Positions 1 through 11,442 of a stretch of 64,000 bases of DNA are shown here, piece by piece (within the stretch, counting starts at the first letter, position 1; each line of letters opens with the position of its first letter). The notes beneath the pieces are model-generated. The model was not told the DNA's origin. It searched no databases and saw nothing but the letters and a program-made list of their open reading frames with translations. The translations under genes were made by a program, and so were the position numbers. Source of the stretch: Rugamonas brunnea (GTDB lineage Bacteria > Pseudomonadota > Gammaproteobacteria > Burkholderiales > Burkholderiaceae_D); NCBI RefSeq assembly GCF_014042345.1, contig NZ_JACEZT010000009.1:124001-188000 (forward strand), read 5' to 3'.

Positions 1-660
1 GCCGTCGGCCAGGAACACGCTCGTGTATTTGTCATTGCTCTGGAAGTAGATCACATCCTCGATGGGGATCAGGCGCGTCTCGTCGCCGTGCGCGGCCCGT
101 ATCCATTGCAGGCTGGGCGCCGGGGCCGGAGCCGACAGTTGTGCCGGTGCCGAAGGCGTGACCGCTGGCACGCCCAGTTGCCCGGCCAGCTGCTGCAACA
201 AGGCCTGCAAGGCGGCCGCCGACATGTCGCCGGAAATGGGCGCCTGCGCACCGCCACCGACCATGCCGCGGGCCTGATCCGGTTGCGCCCCCAGCGCGGC
301 CTTCAGTTTCGCCACCGTCCTGACCAGCCGTTCCTGGCTGGCCGGCTTGAGCAGGTAATCGACGGCCGAATGTTCAAACGCATCCACCGCGTACTGGTCG
401 TAGGCCGTCACGAACACGATGCGCGGCGGCTTCTCGCCTGAGGCCAGCCGGGCCGCCACGTCCAGCCCCGTCATGCCCGGCATGCGGATATCGAGGAACA
501 CCACGTTGGGCGCTTCCTCGTCGATCAGACGCAAGGCATCGAGGCCATTGGCCGCCTTGGCCACGATGCGCAGCTCCGGCCACGCGCTGGCCAGCTGGGT
601 CTGCAAATGGTCGCGCAGGTGCGCTTCGTCGTCAGCGATTATGGCGCGGGGGTGGTTGAT
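1..660 (-). CDS. LytTR-family response regulator (3' end cut by window edge)
   Basis: This is the DNA-binding response regulator of a LytS/LytR-type two-component system. Reading leftwards from about 660, the frame opens with AIIADDEAHLRD, the acidic pair of a receiver domain, then VVFLDIRMPGMTGLD with the phospho-acceptor Asp, and VTAYDQYAVDAF and DYLLKPA, which are typical of LytTR regulators. After a Pro/Ala-rich linker the LytTR DNA-binding domain begins (RLIPIEDVIYFQSNDKYTSV) and runs off the window. It overlaps the end of the upstream kinase gene, so the two are translationally coupled. The start is odd: the frame has no ATG or GTG here. An ATC at 660-658 is preceded by GGGAG with a 6-base gap; an ATT at 678-676 and a TTG at 708-706 are the alternatives. 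I chose ATC only because of the Shine-Dalgarno spacing; the family call is secure, the start is not. Confidence 0.85.
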   Translation of the reverse strand, partial: MNHPRAIIADDEAHLRDHLQTQLASAWPELRIVAKAANGLDALRLIDEEAPNVVFLDIRMPGMTGLDVAARLASGEKPPRIVFVTAYDQYAVDAFEHSAVDYLLKPASQERLVRTVAKLKAALGAQPDQARGMVGGGAQAPISGDMSAAALQALLQQLAGQLGVPAVTPSAPAQLSAPAPAPSLQWIRAAHGDETRLIPIEDVIYFQSNDKYTSVFLADG

Positions 661-1820
661 GGCGGGCTCCCGTTCAATGGCAGCAGCAGACGCACGGTCA
701 TGCCGCAAGGTTGATTTTCCAACAATTCTACCCGAGCCGCATCGCCATACAAAGTGCGCAGCCGTTCGCGCAGATTACCCAGCCCCACCCCGCCGCCACG
801 CTTGACGGATACCGGCCCGGTGTCGCTCAGGCCCACACCCGTGTCGCGCACTTCCACGCACAGGCGGCCGTCCCGCGCCATGGCCGCGAGCACGATCTCG
901 CCGCCTTCCACCTTCGGCTCCAGTCCATGGGCGACAGCGTTTTCCACCAGCGGCTGCAGCAGCATGGGCGCGATCACGACCGCCCGCAAATCGTCCGGCA
1001 CGTCGATGCGGTAGCGCAGCCGCTCGCCCATGCGCACCGCCAGCACGTCGAGATAGGCCGCGATCAAGTTGGCGTCCGCACCCAGCGTCACCGCTTCCTC
1101 GCGGCTGGCGGCGAGGCTGGCGCGCAGGTAGTCGATGAAGCGTTCCAGCATGTGCGTCGCCTGGGCGGGCTGCGGCGCGATCAGGCTCACCACGTTGGCC
1201 AGGGTGTTGTACAGGAAGTGCGGCTCGATCTGGGCCTGCAACGCGCGCAGCCGGGCCTCGGCCAACTGGCGCGCGCTCGCCTCCAGTTGCTCGCGCTGGC
1301 GCGCGGCGTGGGTCTCAGCGGCGATGCGCCGTTCGCCTGACAAATGCACCACCAGCATGAACAAGGCGATGAAGACGGCCAGCGGCAACACCTGCGTCAA
1401 AGCCTGGCGGCTCACCAGCAGGTGCAGCGGATCGCCGCCGCCCAACAGTGTGAAACCCAGCGCGTAGCCGAGCAAGGCGCAGCCGCCCGTGATGGCCAGG
1501 CGGTAAGCCAGTTGGGGCAATCCGCGCGCGCGGCGTGGCCATCCGCCCAATAGCCGGTCGCCGGCCAGCGTACCCAGATGGATCAGGTAGCCGATCAGGT
1601 TACAGATCAGCAGCATCGGCCACCAGTAATCGGCGAACGTGGCGCCGCGGCGGCCGAACGCGAGGTTGGCGCCCGTCAGGCACACGGCCAGACCCAGGTT
1701 CCAGATGCCCGTATAGACGACATTGCGCAGCGGCGAGGACGGCCAGCGCCGGAACAGCGCGATCATCTCCAACGGATGCTGCACCGGCGCGTCCCGCGCC
1801 GGGCCGATTGCGTGCGTCAT
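639..1820 (-). CDS. LytS/AlgZ-type membrane sensor histidine kinase
   Basis: The product is a 393-residue integral membrane histidine kinase that should phosphorylate the LytTR regulator encoded just downstream. Hydrophobic segments lie around residues 32-55, 66-88, 105-128 and 140-160. The His_kinase-type dimerisation region carries the phospho-acceptor in QIEPHFLYNTLANV (His201), and the ATP-binding domain has the N box PLVENAVAHGLEP (Asn near 294) and glycine boxes DTGVGL and GGGVGLGNL. This short H-box and missing extracytoplasmic domain are typical of LytS/AlgZ kinases. The chosen ATG overlaps the stop of the upstream hybrid kinase as ATGA; a longer reading in frame would run inside that gene and is unlikely. 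Its own end overlaps the regulator. The signal sensed cannot be told from sequence. Confidence 0.9.
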   Translation of the reverse strand: MTHAIGPARDAPVQHPLEMIALFRRWPSSPLRNVVYTGIWNLGLAVCLTGANLAFGRRGATFADYWWPMLLICNLIGYLIHLGTLAGDRLLGGWPRRARGLPQLAYRLAITGGCALLGYALGFTLLGGGDPLHLLVSRQALTQVLPLAVFIALFMLVVHLSGERRIAAETHAARQREQLEASARQLAEARLRALQAQIEPHFLYNTLANVVSLIAPQPAQATHMLERFIDYLRASLAASREEAVTLGADANLIAAYLDVLAVRMGERLRYRIDVPDDLRAVVIAPMLLQPLVENAVAHGLEPKVEGGEIVLAAMARDGRLCVEVRDTGVGLSDTGPVSVKRGGGVGLGNLRERLRTLYGDAARVELLENQPCGMTVRLLLPLNGSPPSTTPAP

Positions 1821-4800
1821 GCCGGCAATTCCCCGCGACCACCCTGCCCGGCGACCATGGCCGCGCCCAGCAATCCCCCGCGGGCAGCGGGAAGCTGGCG
1901 CAGGATCACGCTGAACATCTGCTCCACGTCGATCGGCTTGGCGATGAAATCGTTCATGCCGGCCAGGATGCATTGTTCCTGCTCGGCCTGCATCACGCCG
2001 GCCGTCATGGCCAGCACCGGCACGTCCAGCCGCAATTCGGCGCGGATCGCGCGGGTCGCCTCGAAACCATCCATCACCGGCATCTGCACGTCCATCAGCA
2101 CGGCGTCGTAGCCGTCGGGCTGGGCGCGCAGCATGTCGAGCGCGACCTGGCCGTTGTCGGCCACGTTGACCTGGGCGCCCGCGAATTCAAGCATGCCGCG
2201 CGCCACGATCTGGTTCAGCGGGTGGTCCTCCACCAGCAGCAGCCGCAGGCCGGCCAGCCGCTGGGCCGCCGCATCGGGCGCGCTGGCCCGCGTGGTCTCG
2301 CCGGCGCGGTGGGCCAGCGCCTCATGCAAGGTGTCGAACAGGCTGGACGCCGTCACCGGCTTGATCAGGATGGCGCTGGCATCGCGCGCCTCGCCGGCCG
2401 CCATCAGCTTGTCGCGGCCGAACGCGCTGACCATGATCACTACCGGCAGCTCGCCCTCCGGCAAGGCGGCGCGCAGCGCCTGCATGGTGGCCAGGCCGTC
2501 CATGTCCGGCATCTGCCAGTCGGTCAGCACGGCGTCGTAGCGGGCGCCGCCGTCCAGGCTTGCGCGCAGCTTGGCCACGGCCTCCGGACCGGAGCGGGCG
2601 CTGTCGGCATCCCATTTCCAGGCGTGGATGGTCTTGCACAGGTAGTCGCGGCTGGTGTCGTTGTCGTCCACCACCAATAGTTTGAGGGGGCCGATCGGCA
2701 TGGCCGGCGCAGCCTGCTCGGGCGCCAATTGCAGCGGCACCGTGACGGCGAAGCGGCTGCCGCAGCCGACCGTGCTGTCCACCGTGATGGTCCCGCCCAT
2801 CAGTTCGACGAGGCGGCGGCAAATGGCCAGGCCCAGGCCCGTGCCGCCGAAGCGGCGCGTGGTGGAGGCATCGGCCTGGCTGAAGGCCGAGAACAAGCGG
2901 CTTTGCTGGACCGCGTCCATGCCGATGCCGGTGTCGCACACGACAAAGCGCAGGCTGGCGCTGTCGCCTTCGCGCGCGGCCACTTCCACCAGCAGCGACA
3001 CCTCACCCTGCTCCGTGAACTTGACGGCGTTGGCCACCAGGTTGATCAAGATCTGCTGCAGGCGCATGGCATCGCCCACCAGCGACGGCGGCACGTCGGG
3101 ATCGACGCCGATGGCCAGCTCGATATTCTTCTCGCCGGCGTTCAGCGTCATCACGGTGGCGATCGCATTCAGCACGTCGTTGAGCTGGAACGCCATGGGC
3201 GCCAGTTCCATGCGGCCCGCTTCGATCTTGGAAAAATCGAGCACGTCGTTCAGGATGCCCAGCAGCGCCTTGCCCGAGGCGAGGATCATGTCCAGGTATT
3301 TCTTCTGCACCGAGCTCAGTTCCGTATTGCCCAGCAGGTAGGCCACACCCAGCACGGCGTTCATCGGCGTACGGATCTCGTGGCTCATGTTGGCCACGAA
3401 TTCGCTCTTGGCCCGGCTGGCCGCCGCCGCCCGCTTCTCGCTGGCGGCCTGCTGCAACTCGGAAGTCTTGCGGGCCGTGATGTCGGTGGCCATCAGGTAG
3501 GTGCCGGCCACCGCGCCGTCCGGCGCCACGTCGGGCACCAGGTCGACCATGAAGTGCAGGATGCGGCCGCCGTGGGCCATCTCCCGCTCGTAGTGGATAC
3601 GCTCGCCGTTCAGTGCCCGCGCCAGTTCGGCGCGCCAGGGTTCGGCCGTGCCGATGGAAATGTCCTCAACCCGCTTGCCCAGCATGGACTGCGGATCGAT
3701 GCCCCACTGGCGCTGGTAATGGCTGTTGGTGAACTGGTAGCGCCCATCCCGGTCCAGGTAGGCGATCAACACCGGCAGGTTGTCGGCGATGATGCGGGCC
3801 CGTTTCTCGCCGGCCGCGATCTGCTCCTCGTAGGCGATGCGGGCCGACACGTCGTGCAGGAAGGCGGTGGCCATATAGCTGTCGCCGTCGCGCACCACGC
3901 CCACCGACAGCTCGACCGGCACTTCGCTGCCGTCGCGCCGCATGGCCGGCACCCGCACGCGGTTGTTGACGATGGGGCCGGCGCCGGTGGCGGCGAACGC
4001 GCGCATGCCGGCCACGTGATGCTGGCGCAGCCGTTCGGGCACCAGCAGCTGGGCAATATCGGCGCCGATGGCTTCCTCGCGGGTCCAGCCGAAGGTGCTT
4101 TCGGCCTTGGCGTTCCATTCCGTGACGATGCCCTGGCTGTTGCAGCTGACGAAGGCGTCTGGCGCCCGTTCCAGGATGTTGCGGATCAGCGTTTCGCTGT
4201 CGCGCGTGCGCTGCTGGGCCACTTCGCGCTCGGCCATGAGCCGGTAGAACGCGCCGCTCAGTTCCCCGATCTCGTCGTTGCGGTTCAGCTGCAGCACCTG
4301 GATGCCGGCGCGGCTATGCTTGATGCGGCTGATATTGCGCCGCAAATGCTCCAGTGGCCGCAACAGCCGTTCGATGCCCACCCATGACAGCAGCCCGGCC
4401 AGCACCGCGAACAAGGCCGCCGCGCCGGCCGCCTCGTAGCGCATCTGGCGCAGCGGCGCCAGCGCTTCATTGCTGGGGAAACGGGCCGCCACAATCCAGT
4501 CGGTCTGGTGCAGCCGCTTGTACGAATAGATGCCTTTCACGCCATCCTTGTTCTCGGACTCGGTCCAGCCCTCGAAGCCGGACAGCGCCATTTCCGTGGC
4601 CCGGTTGCGGCCCGGCCGCTCATTGATGTTCTTCAGGATGCGCGCCTTGCTCGGGTGGCTCAGCAGTACGCCCTGCGCCGTCATGATGAAGGTGAAGCCG
4701 GTGCTGCCCGGCTTGAGCGCGCTGAGCGACTGGAACGGCGCATAGCGCAGCAGGTTGATGCCGCCGGCCAGCACCAAGGCCAGCTTGCCGTTGCGGTCGT

Positions 4801-5323
4801 ACACGGGGGCCGTCACCAACACCGTGGGCGCACCGACGATATGGCTGAAGAACGGCGCCGAAATCACGCCATGGTGGCCGGCCACGGTACGGTCGAAATA
4901 CGGCTGGCCGCGGGCGTTGAATGGTTGCAGCGGCATGTCGGTGTCAAACGTGTCGACCAGCGTGCCGTCGGCGGCGTAGACTTCGATGCTGTTGAACGCT
5001 TCGCGGCTGGTGGGGCGCTCGGCCAGGAATTGATGCAACTGGCGCTGGTCGCGGTGCGCCGCCTCGGGCACGGACTCGGCCAACGCCGCCAGCAAGGCCA
5101 GCTTGCCGGCCAGGTGTTCGTCGATGTGGGCGGCCGCGCCGGACAGCAATGCATACTGCTGGTTACCAATCACGGACTTCATGTCGCGTTCCGCCAGCAG
5201 CAAGGCCACCACCGTCACCGTCACGGTGGCGGCCAGGACCAGCAACACGACCAGCGTACTGAGCCTGAATTTCAAGGTGGAAGGTAAAAAACGGTTAAGC
5301 GGCATAAGCGATGTGGTCGTCAC
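1817..5323 (-). CDS. Hybrid sensor histidine kinase, Cache-HAMP-PAS-PAS-HisKA-HATPase-REC-REC
   Basis: This 1168-residue protein is a membrane-bound hybrid kinase. A transmembrane helix near residues 20-45 is followed by a periplasmic dCache-type sensor domain to about 290, a second helix (AALFAVLAGLLSWVGI), a HAMP linker, and two PAS domains (about 375-495 and 505-625). The HisKA motif [18 protein letters not shown] places the phospho-His at 648, followed by an ATPase domain and two receiver domains with intact acceptors (AVLTDWQMPDMDG near 933, [13 protein letters not shown] near 1077). It heads a three-gene unit with the LytS-type kinase and LytTR regulator, joined by an ATGA overlap. Its kinase-REC-REC tail is closely similar to that of the divergent gene at 5509 (both contain [10 protein letters not shown] and GMNDFIAKP), so the two look like duplicates with exchanged sensors. 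A second ATG six codons in is an alternative start. Confidence 0.93.
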   Translation of the reverse strand: MTTTSLMPLNRFLPSTLKFRLSTLVVLLVLAATVTVTVVALLLAERDMKSVIGNQQYALLSGAAAHIDEHLAGKLALLAALAESVPEAAHRDQRQLHQFLAERPTSREAFNSIEVYAADGTLVDTFDTDMPLQPFNARGQPYFDRTVAGHHGVISAPFFSHIVGAPTVLVTAPVYDRNGKLALVLAGGINLLRYAPFQSLSALKPGSTGFTFIMTAQGVLLSHPSKARILKNINERPGRNRATEMALSGFEGWTESENKDGVKGIYSYKRLHQTDWIVAARFPSNEALAPLRQMRYEAAGAAALFAVLAGLLSWVGIERLLRPLEHLRRNISRIKHSRAGIQVLQLNRNDEIGELSGAFYRLMAEREVAQQRTRDSETLIRNILERAPDAFVSCNSQGIVTEWNAKAESTFGWTREEAIGADIAQLLVPERLRQHHVAGMRAFAATGAGPIVNNRVRVPAMRRDGSEVPVELSVGVVRDGDSYMATAFLHDVSARIAYEEQIAAGEKRARIIADNLPVLIAYLDRDGRYQFTNSHYQRQWGIDPQSMLGKRVEDISIGTAEPWRAELARALNGERIHYEREMAHGGRILHFMVDLVPDVAPDGAVAGTYLMATDITARKTSELQQAASEKRAAAASRAKSEFVANMSHEIRTPMNAVLGVAYLLGNTELSSVQKKYLDMILASGKALLGILNDVLDFSKIEAGRMELAPMAFQLNDVLNAIATVMTLNAGEKNIELAIGVDPDVPPSLVGDAMRLQQILINLVANAVKFTEQGEVSLLVEVAAREGDSASLRFVVCDTGIGMDAVQQSRLFSAFSQADASTTRRFGGTGLGLAICRRLVELMGGTITVDSTVGCGSRFAVTVPLQLAPEQAAPAMPIGPLKLLVVDDNDTSRDYLCKTIHAWKWDADSARSGPEAVAKLRASLDGGARYDAVLTDWQMPDMDGLATMQALRAALPEGELPVVIMVSAFGRDKLMAAGEARDASAILIKPVTASSLFDTLHEALAHRAGETTRASAPDAAAQRLAGLRLLLVEDHPLNQIVARGMLEFAGAQVNVADNGQVALDMLRAQPDGYDAVLMDVQMPVMDGFEATRAIRAELRLDVPVLAMTAGVMQAEQEQCILAGMNDFIAKPIDVEQMFSVILRQLPAARGGLLGAAMVAGQGGRGELPA

Positions 5324-5508
5324 AACAACAATGAAATCCTAGTATCACACGGCGCGCCGCGAAAAACCATAGTGCCGCTTGTGGCGTGAGCGATACGCTG
5401 GGCCCGCCAGTCGGGCCACGGCCGCGCACCGGGTCGGATTTGTGGCGCAAGGCCCCCGTTTTACGCTATAGTTATTTCCCAGCTTGCAACAACGGAGCCC
5501 CCCATACA
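5324..5508. promoter_or_regulatory. Divergent promoter region between two hybrid kinase genes
   Basis: These 185 bases separate the starts of two divergently transcribed hybrid kinase genes and must hold both promoters. GGAG at 5494-5497 serves as ribosome-binding site for the plus-strand gene. No clear operator palindrome is visible. Confidence 0.5.
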
Positions 5509-9084
<3,576 letters not shown>

Positions 9085-9113
9085 ACGTGGCGGTTGTGGC
9101 GGCTCGCGATTTA

Positions 9114-9136
9114 ATGTAGTATGTGATATATATCTT
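9114..9136. promoter_or_regulatory. Weak NsrR-like half-site upstream of the truncated haemoglobin gene
   Basis: The sequence ends in ATATATCTT, which resembles the right arm of an NsrR site (ATGCATCTT) with two mismatches, but the left arm matches poorly. It lies 25 bases before the start codon. I give it mainly because a much better site stands before the hemerythrin gene in the same cluster. Confidence 0.2.
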
Positions 9137-9160
9137 TAGAAGCGCTCATCATTCAAGATC

Positions 9161-9538
9161 ATGACCACCCTGCAACTAAACCCCGCCGCCATCGCCACCC
9201 TGGTCCACACCTTCTATGACGACGTGCGGGCCGACCCGGAACTGGCGCCCATCTTCAACGCCGCCATCGGCGACCAGTGGGAGCCCCACCTGGCCCGCAT
9301 GGTGGAGTTCTGGTGCACGGTGATGCTCGGTCATAAGAGCTTCCAGGGCAACGTGTTCGGCACCCATATGCAATTGTCCGGCGTGGAACCGCAGCACTTC
9401 CGGCGCTGGCTGGACCTGTTCATGGCCACCGTCCAGCGCCTGTTCGCGCCCGAGGTGGCCGACGAATTCCTGATCGTCGCGCGCCGCATCGCTTCCAGCC
9501 TGCAGTACGGCTACTACGGCAAAGTCGTGGCGCAATAA
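9161..9538 (+). CDS. Group III truncated haemoglobin
   Basis: This 125-residue protein has the features of group III (class P) truncated haemoglobins, small haem proteins linked to NO or oxygen chemistry. Visible signatures are LVHTFYDDVRADPELAPIF near the N terminus, HLARMVEFWCTVMLG in the middle, the proximal-histidine region GVEPQHFRRWLDLF, and the C-terminal helix ASSLQYGYYG. The length is normal for the family. The gene is followed within 1 kb by a DUF1971 protein and a hemerythrin-like protein, so all three look like a nitrosative-stress set, although each seems to have its own promoter. No strong ribosome-binding site precedes the ATG. The function in NO detoxification is inferred from family and neighbours. 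Confidence 0.9.
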   Translation: MTTLQLNPAAIATLVHTFYDDVRADPELAPIFNAAIGDQWEPHLARMVEFWCTVMLGHKSFQGNVFGTHMQLSGVEPQHFRRWLDLFMATVQRLFAPEVADEFLIVARRIASSLQYGYYGKVVAQ

Positions 9539-9590
9539 CGCATGACGAGGCATAGCCAACCCGCCATGTCTTTTTTTCGGCTTATAAGTA

Positions 9591-9603
9591 GTATTGCCAA
9601 TAC
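9591..9603. promoter_or_regulatory. Short palindrome upstream of the DUF1971 gene
   Basis: GTATTGCCAATAC is a perfect inverted repeat with 6-base arms and a single central base. It lies about 60 bases upstream of the DUF1971 start and just after TATAAG, a possible -10 element. It could be an operator for this gene; no regulator can be assigned. Confidence 0.3.
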
Positions 9604-9661
9604 CTGTTTAAGAGCAACCTGCCATAATGGGTCATCCCAGCGGCAAACAAAGGAGATCACC

Positions 9662-9943
9662 ATGAAAACCTTGCCCGACCATGTAGTCCACTACCGCAGC
9701 TCCCCCGTCTTCACGGACAGCACTGTACCGGAAGCCCTGCGGCGCGGCCACACCACGGCCGCCGGCGTCTGGGGCCGCATCACCGTGCTCGAAGGCAGCC
9801 TGCGCTACCGCATCACCGACCCCGCCGCGCAAGCGGAGGAACACATCCTGACGCCACAGCAACCCGGCGTGGTCGAACCCCGGATCGAACATGAAGTGGA
9901 AGTGATCGGCCCCGTGAAGTTCCAGGTCGATTTCCACCGCTAG
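9662..9943 (+). CDS. DUF1971 (YeaR/TehB-like) cupin-fold protein
   Basis: The 93-residue product belongs to the DUF1971 family, of which E. coli YeaR and the N-terminal part of some TehB proteins are members. The sequence MKTLPDHVVHYRSSPVFT, then AGVWGRITVLEGSLRYRI, and the end VEPRIEHEVEVIGPVKFQV match the small cupin-like fold of the family. In E. coli yeaR responds to nitrate and NO; the placement here between a truncated haemoglobin and a hemerythrin-like protein agrees with that. The start is fixed by AAAGGAGATCACC directly before the ATG. The biochemical activity of the family is not established, so only a role in nitrate/NO or oxidant response can be suggested. Confidence 0.85.
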   Translation: MKTLPDHVVHYRSSPVFTDSTVPEALRRGHTTAAGVWGRITVLEGSLRYRITDPAAQAEEHILTPQQPGVVEPRIEHEVEVIGPVKFQVDFHR

Positions 9944-9978
9944 GCCAACGCTGAAACTCTTCTCATTTTGCGCCATTA

Positions 9979-10001
9979 AAGATGCATGTGACATAAATCT
10001 T
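9979..10001. promoter_or_regulatory. Candidate NsrR operator upstream of the hemerythrin-like gene
   Basis: The 23-bp element is AAGATGCAT, five bases, then ATAAATCTT. The known NsrR consensus has two such 9-base arms (AAGATGCAT and ATGCATCTT) with a 5-base centre; the left arm here is perfect and the right has two mismatches. It ends 28 bases before the start codon at 10030, a position suited to repression. No nsrR gene lies in this window. Confidence 0.6.
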
Positions 10002-10029
10002 CAAACAACAACCACCTCGAAAGCAGACC

Positions 10030-10461
10030 ATGAACATCGACAAATTCAAGCACCAGCATATCGACATCCTGAGCGACATCGCCACCCTGCGCAAACTGGT
10101 GCAGTCGGGAATAGTCAGCGCCGCACCGGCCATCGCGGCGCGCATCGTGTCCATGAGTGGCGTGATCAAGCTGCACCTGGCCGTGGAGGACCGGGTGCTC
10201 TACCCATCGCTGGAAGCGAGCGGCGACGCGGAACTGGCGCGCCTGAGCCGCCAGTACCAGGGCGAAATGGAAGGCATCGCGGCCAGCTACCTGGCGTTCG
10301 CGGCCAAGTGGAACACGCCGCGCCTGCTCGAACAGCAGCCGGAGGTGTTCCGCGCCGAGGCCAACCAGGTGCTCAAGACGCTGTATGAGCGCATGAAGCG
10401 CGAAGACCGCGAGTTCTATCCGGCTATCGAAGCGGCCAGCGCGGTGCCGCTGGCGGCTTGA
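10030..10461 (+). CDS. Hemerythrin-like (HHE) domain protein
   Basis: The product (143 residues) is a single four-helix HHE domain expected to bind a di-iron or similar metal centre and O2 or NO. Visible ligands are the first-helix histidines in FKHQHIDIL and the His/Glu pair of KLHLAVEDRVLYP. The matching motif of the second half reads RMKREDREFYP, so the position that is His in the classical repeat is Arg here; this variant may have an incomplete site. Proteins of this type are often under NO control, and a good NsrR-like palindrome lies directly upstream. The gene converges on the GlcG-like gene with a one-base gap. An NO or iron-sulfur repair role is inference. Confidence 0.85.
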   Translation: MNIDKFKHQHIDILSDIATLRKLVQSGIVSAAPAIAARIVSMSGVIKLHLAVEDRVLYPSLEASGDAELARLSRQYQGEMEGIAASYLAFAAKWNTPRLLEQQPEVFRAEANQVLKTLYERMKREDREFYPAIEAASAVPLAA

Positions 10462-10462
10462 T

Positions 10463-11005
10463 TCAAAATTCCAGGTCTTCCGTGATGGCTGCCAGGCCGG
10501 CCCGGGCGCAGCCCTCGTCGGCCGCACCGTTGGGCGCACCGGACACGCCGATGCCGCCGAACGTCACCCCGCCCGCTTCCACCAGGATGCCGCCGCCCAC
10601 GGCCAGCACGTGGCCGATATTGCGGATGCCGCTGGAATCCTTGTTGGCCTGCGTGCTCTCGGCCAGCGCCAGGCTGCTGGTCTTGAAGCTGATGGCGGTC
10701 CAGGCCTTGCCGGTCGCCGCGTCGGGGGTATGCATGCCAGCGTAACGGTCACGCAGCATCACTTGCGGCACGCCGCTGCGGTCGAGCACCGCCACGGCCA
10801 CCTGGTAGCCGCCGTCGCGGCATTTCTTGAGCGCGGCCTGCGCCGCCTTGAGCGCCGTCTCCGACGTCATCAGCTTGACGGCGTAGGTGGTGTCGGCCGC
10901 TTGCGCGTGCTGCGTCCCCATCACCCCCAGTGCCGCGAGCAGCATTGCCGCCGCAGCCATGGTCCGTGTTCCTGCCTTCCTTACCACTTTGCCTTGCTGT
11001 TTCAT
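10463..11005 (-). CDS. Secreted GlcG/HbpS-family (DUF336) protein, last gene of the sox operon
   Basis: This 180-residue protein has a signal peptide (MLLAALGVMGTQHAQA, cleaved before ADTTYA) and a GlcG/HbpS (DUF336) domain: ALKKCRDGGYQVAVAVLDRS, KAWTAISFKTSSLALAE, then GGGILVEAGGVTFGGIGVSG and the C-terminal DEGCARAGLAA. Members bind haem or small ligands, and such genes are regularly found at the ends of sox clusters, where the role is not settled. Its ATG overlaps the stop of the thioredoxin-like gene (ATGA), so it belongs to the same transcript. It ends one base from the convergent hemerythrin-like gene; no terminator is visible between them. Confidence 0.88.
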   Translation of the reverse strand: MKQQGKVVRKAGTRTMAAAAMLLAALGVMGTQHAQAADTTYAVKLMTSETALKAAQAALKKCRDGGYQVAVAVLDRSGVPQVMLRDRYAGMHTPDAATGKAWTAISFKTSSLALAESTQANKDSSGIRNIGHVLAVGGGILVEAGGVTFGGIGVSGAPNGAADEGCARAGLAAITEDLEF

Positions 11006-11442
11006 GGTCGCTCTCCCTGACGTTTGCCGCCTGCGTGAGACGCCAGCCGCCCAACTGCTTCGGCCAGCGCGTTATCCAGATAACCGCCATACAGGCCGGT
11101 GGTATCGCCGCCCACGATGGGCGCGGCCAGCAGCGCGCCGCTGGCGTCCACCAGCACTACGGTGGGCGCGAAACGCGCGCGGTAGCGCGCCGCCAGCGCC
11201 TTGCCGGAGGTGGTGACGCCGTCGAAACCACGCAACGGCGCCGTGTCGACCAGTTGCACTTCCCGCACCACGGGCCGCCGCGCCAGCGGCAGGTCCCGTT
11301 CCAGCGGCAGCAGGTAGTTGCGCCGCACGACCAGGCAAAAGCCGCAGTCGGGCAGCGAGAACAGCAGCACCACGGGCATGCCGCGTGCCGCCGCCTCGGC
11401 GCCGTCGGCGCGCAAGTCCTGTGCTGGCTTCAGCAGTTCCAT
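11002..11442 (-). CDS. Thioredoxin-fold protein of the sox operon (SoxS/SoxW-like)
   Basis: The product (146 residues) has a thioredoxin-like core with the redox motif CGFC in LLFSLPDCGFCLVVRR and a later cis-Pro segment in RARFAPTVVLVDASG. In sox clusters such proteins (SoxS, SoxW) keep the SoxY carrier cysteine reduced. No signal peptide is visible from the chosen start, an ATG that overlaps the rhodanese stop codon; reading further upstream in frame gives MDLQAGTVQAVLPAVL, which is not a convincing signal either, so periplasmic location is uncertain. Both ends overlap neighbouring genes by a few bases, indicating translational coupling. Assignment to SoxS versus SoxW cannot be made from sequence alone. 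Confidence 0.8.
   Translation of the reverse strand: MELLKPAQDLRADGAEAAARGMPVVLLFSLPDCGFCLVVRRNYLLPLERDLPLARRPVVREVQLVDTAPLRGFDGVTTSGKALAARYRARFAPTVVLVDASGALLAAPIVGGDTTGLYGGYLDNALAEAVGRLASHAGGKRQGERP

Noticed and set aside
2729-4387. A 552-codon plus-strand frame opposite the first hybrid kinase
   Set aside because: Mirror frame of a high-GC gene with no motif and no ribosome-binding site.
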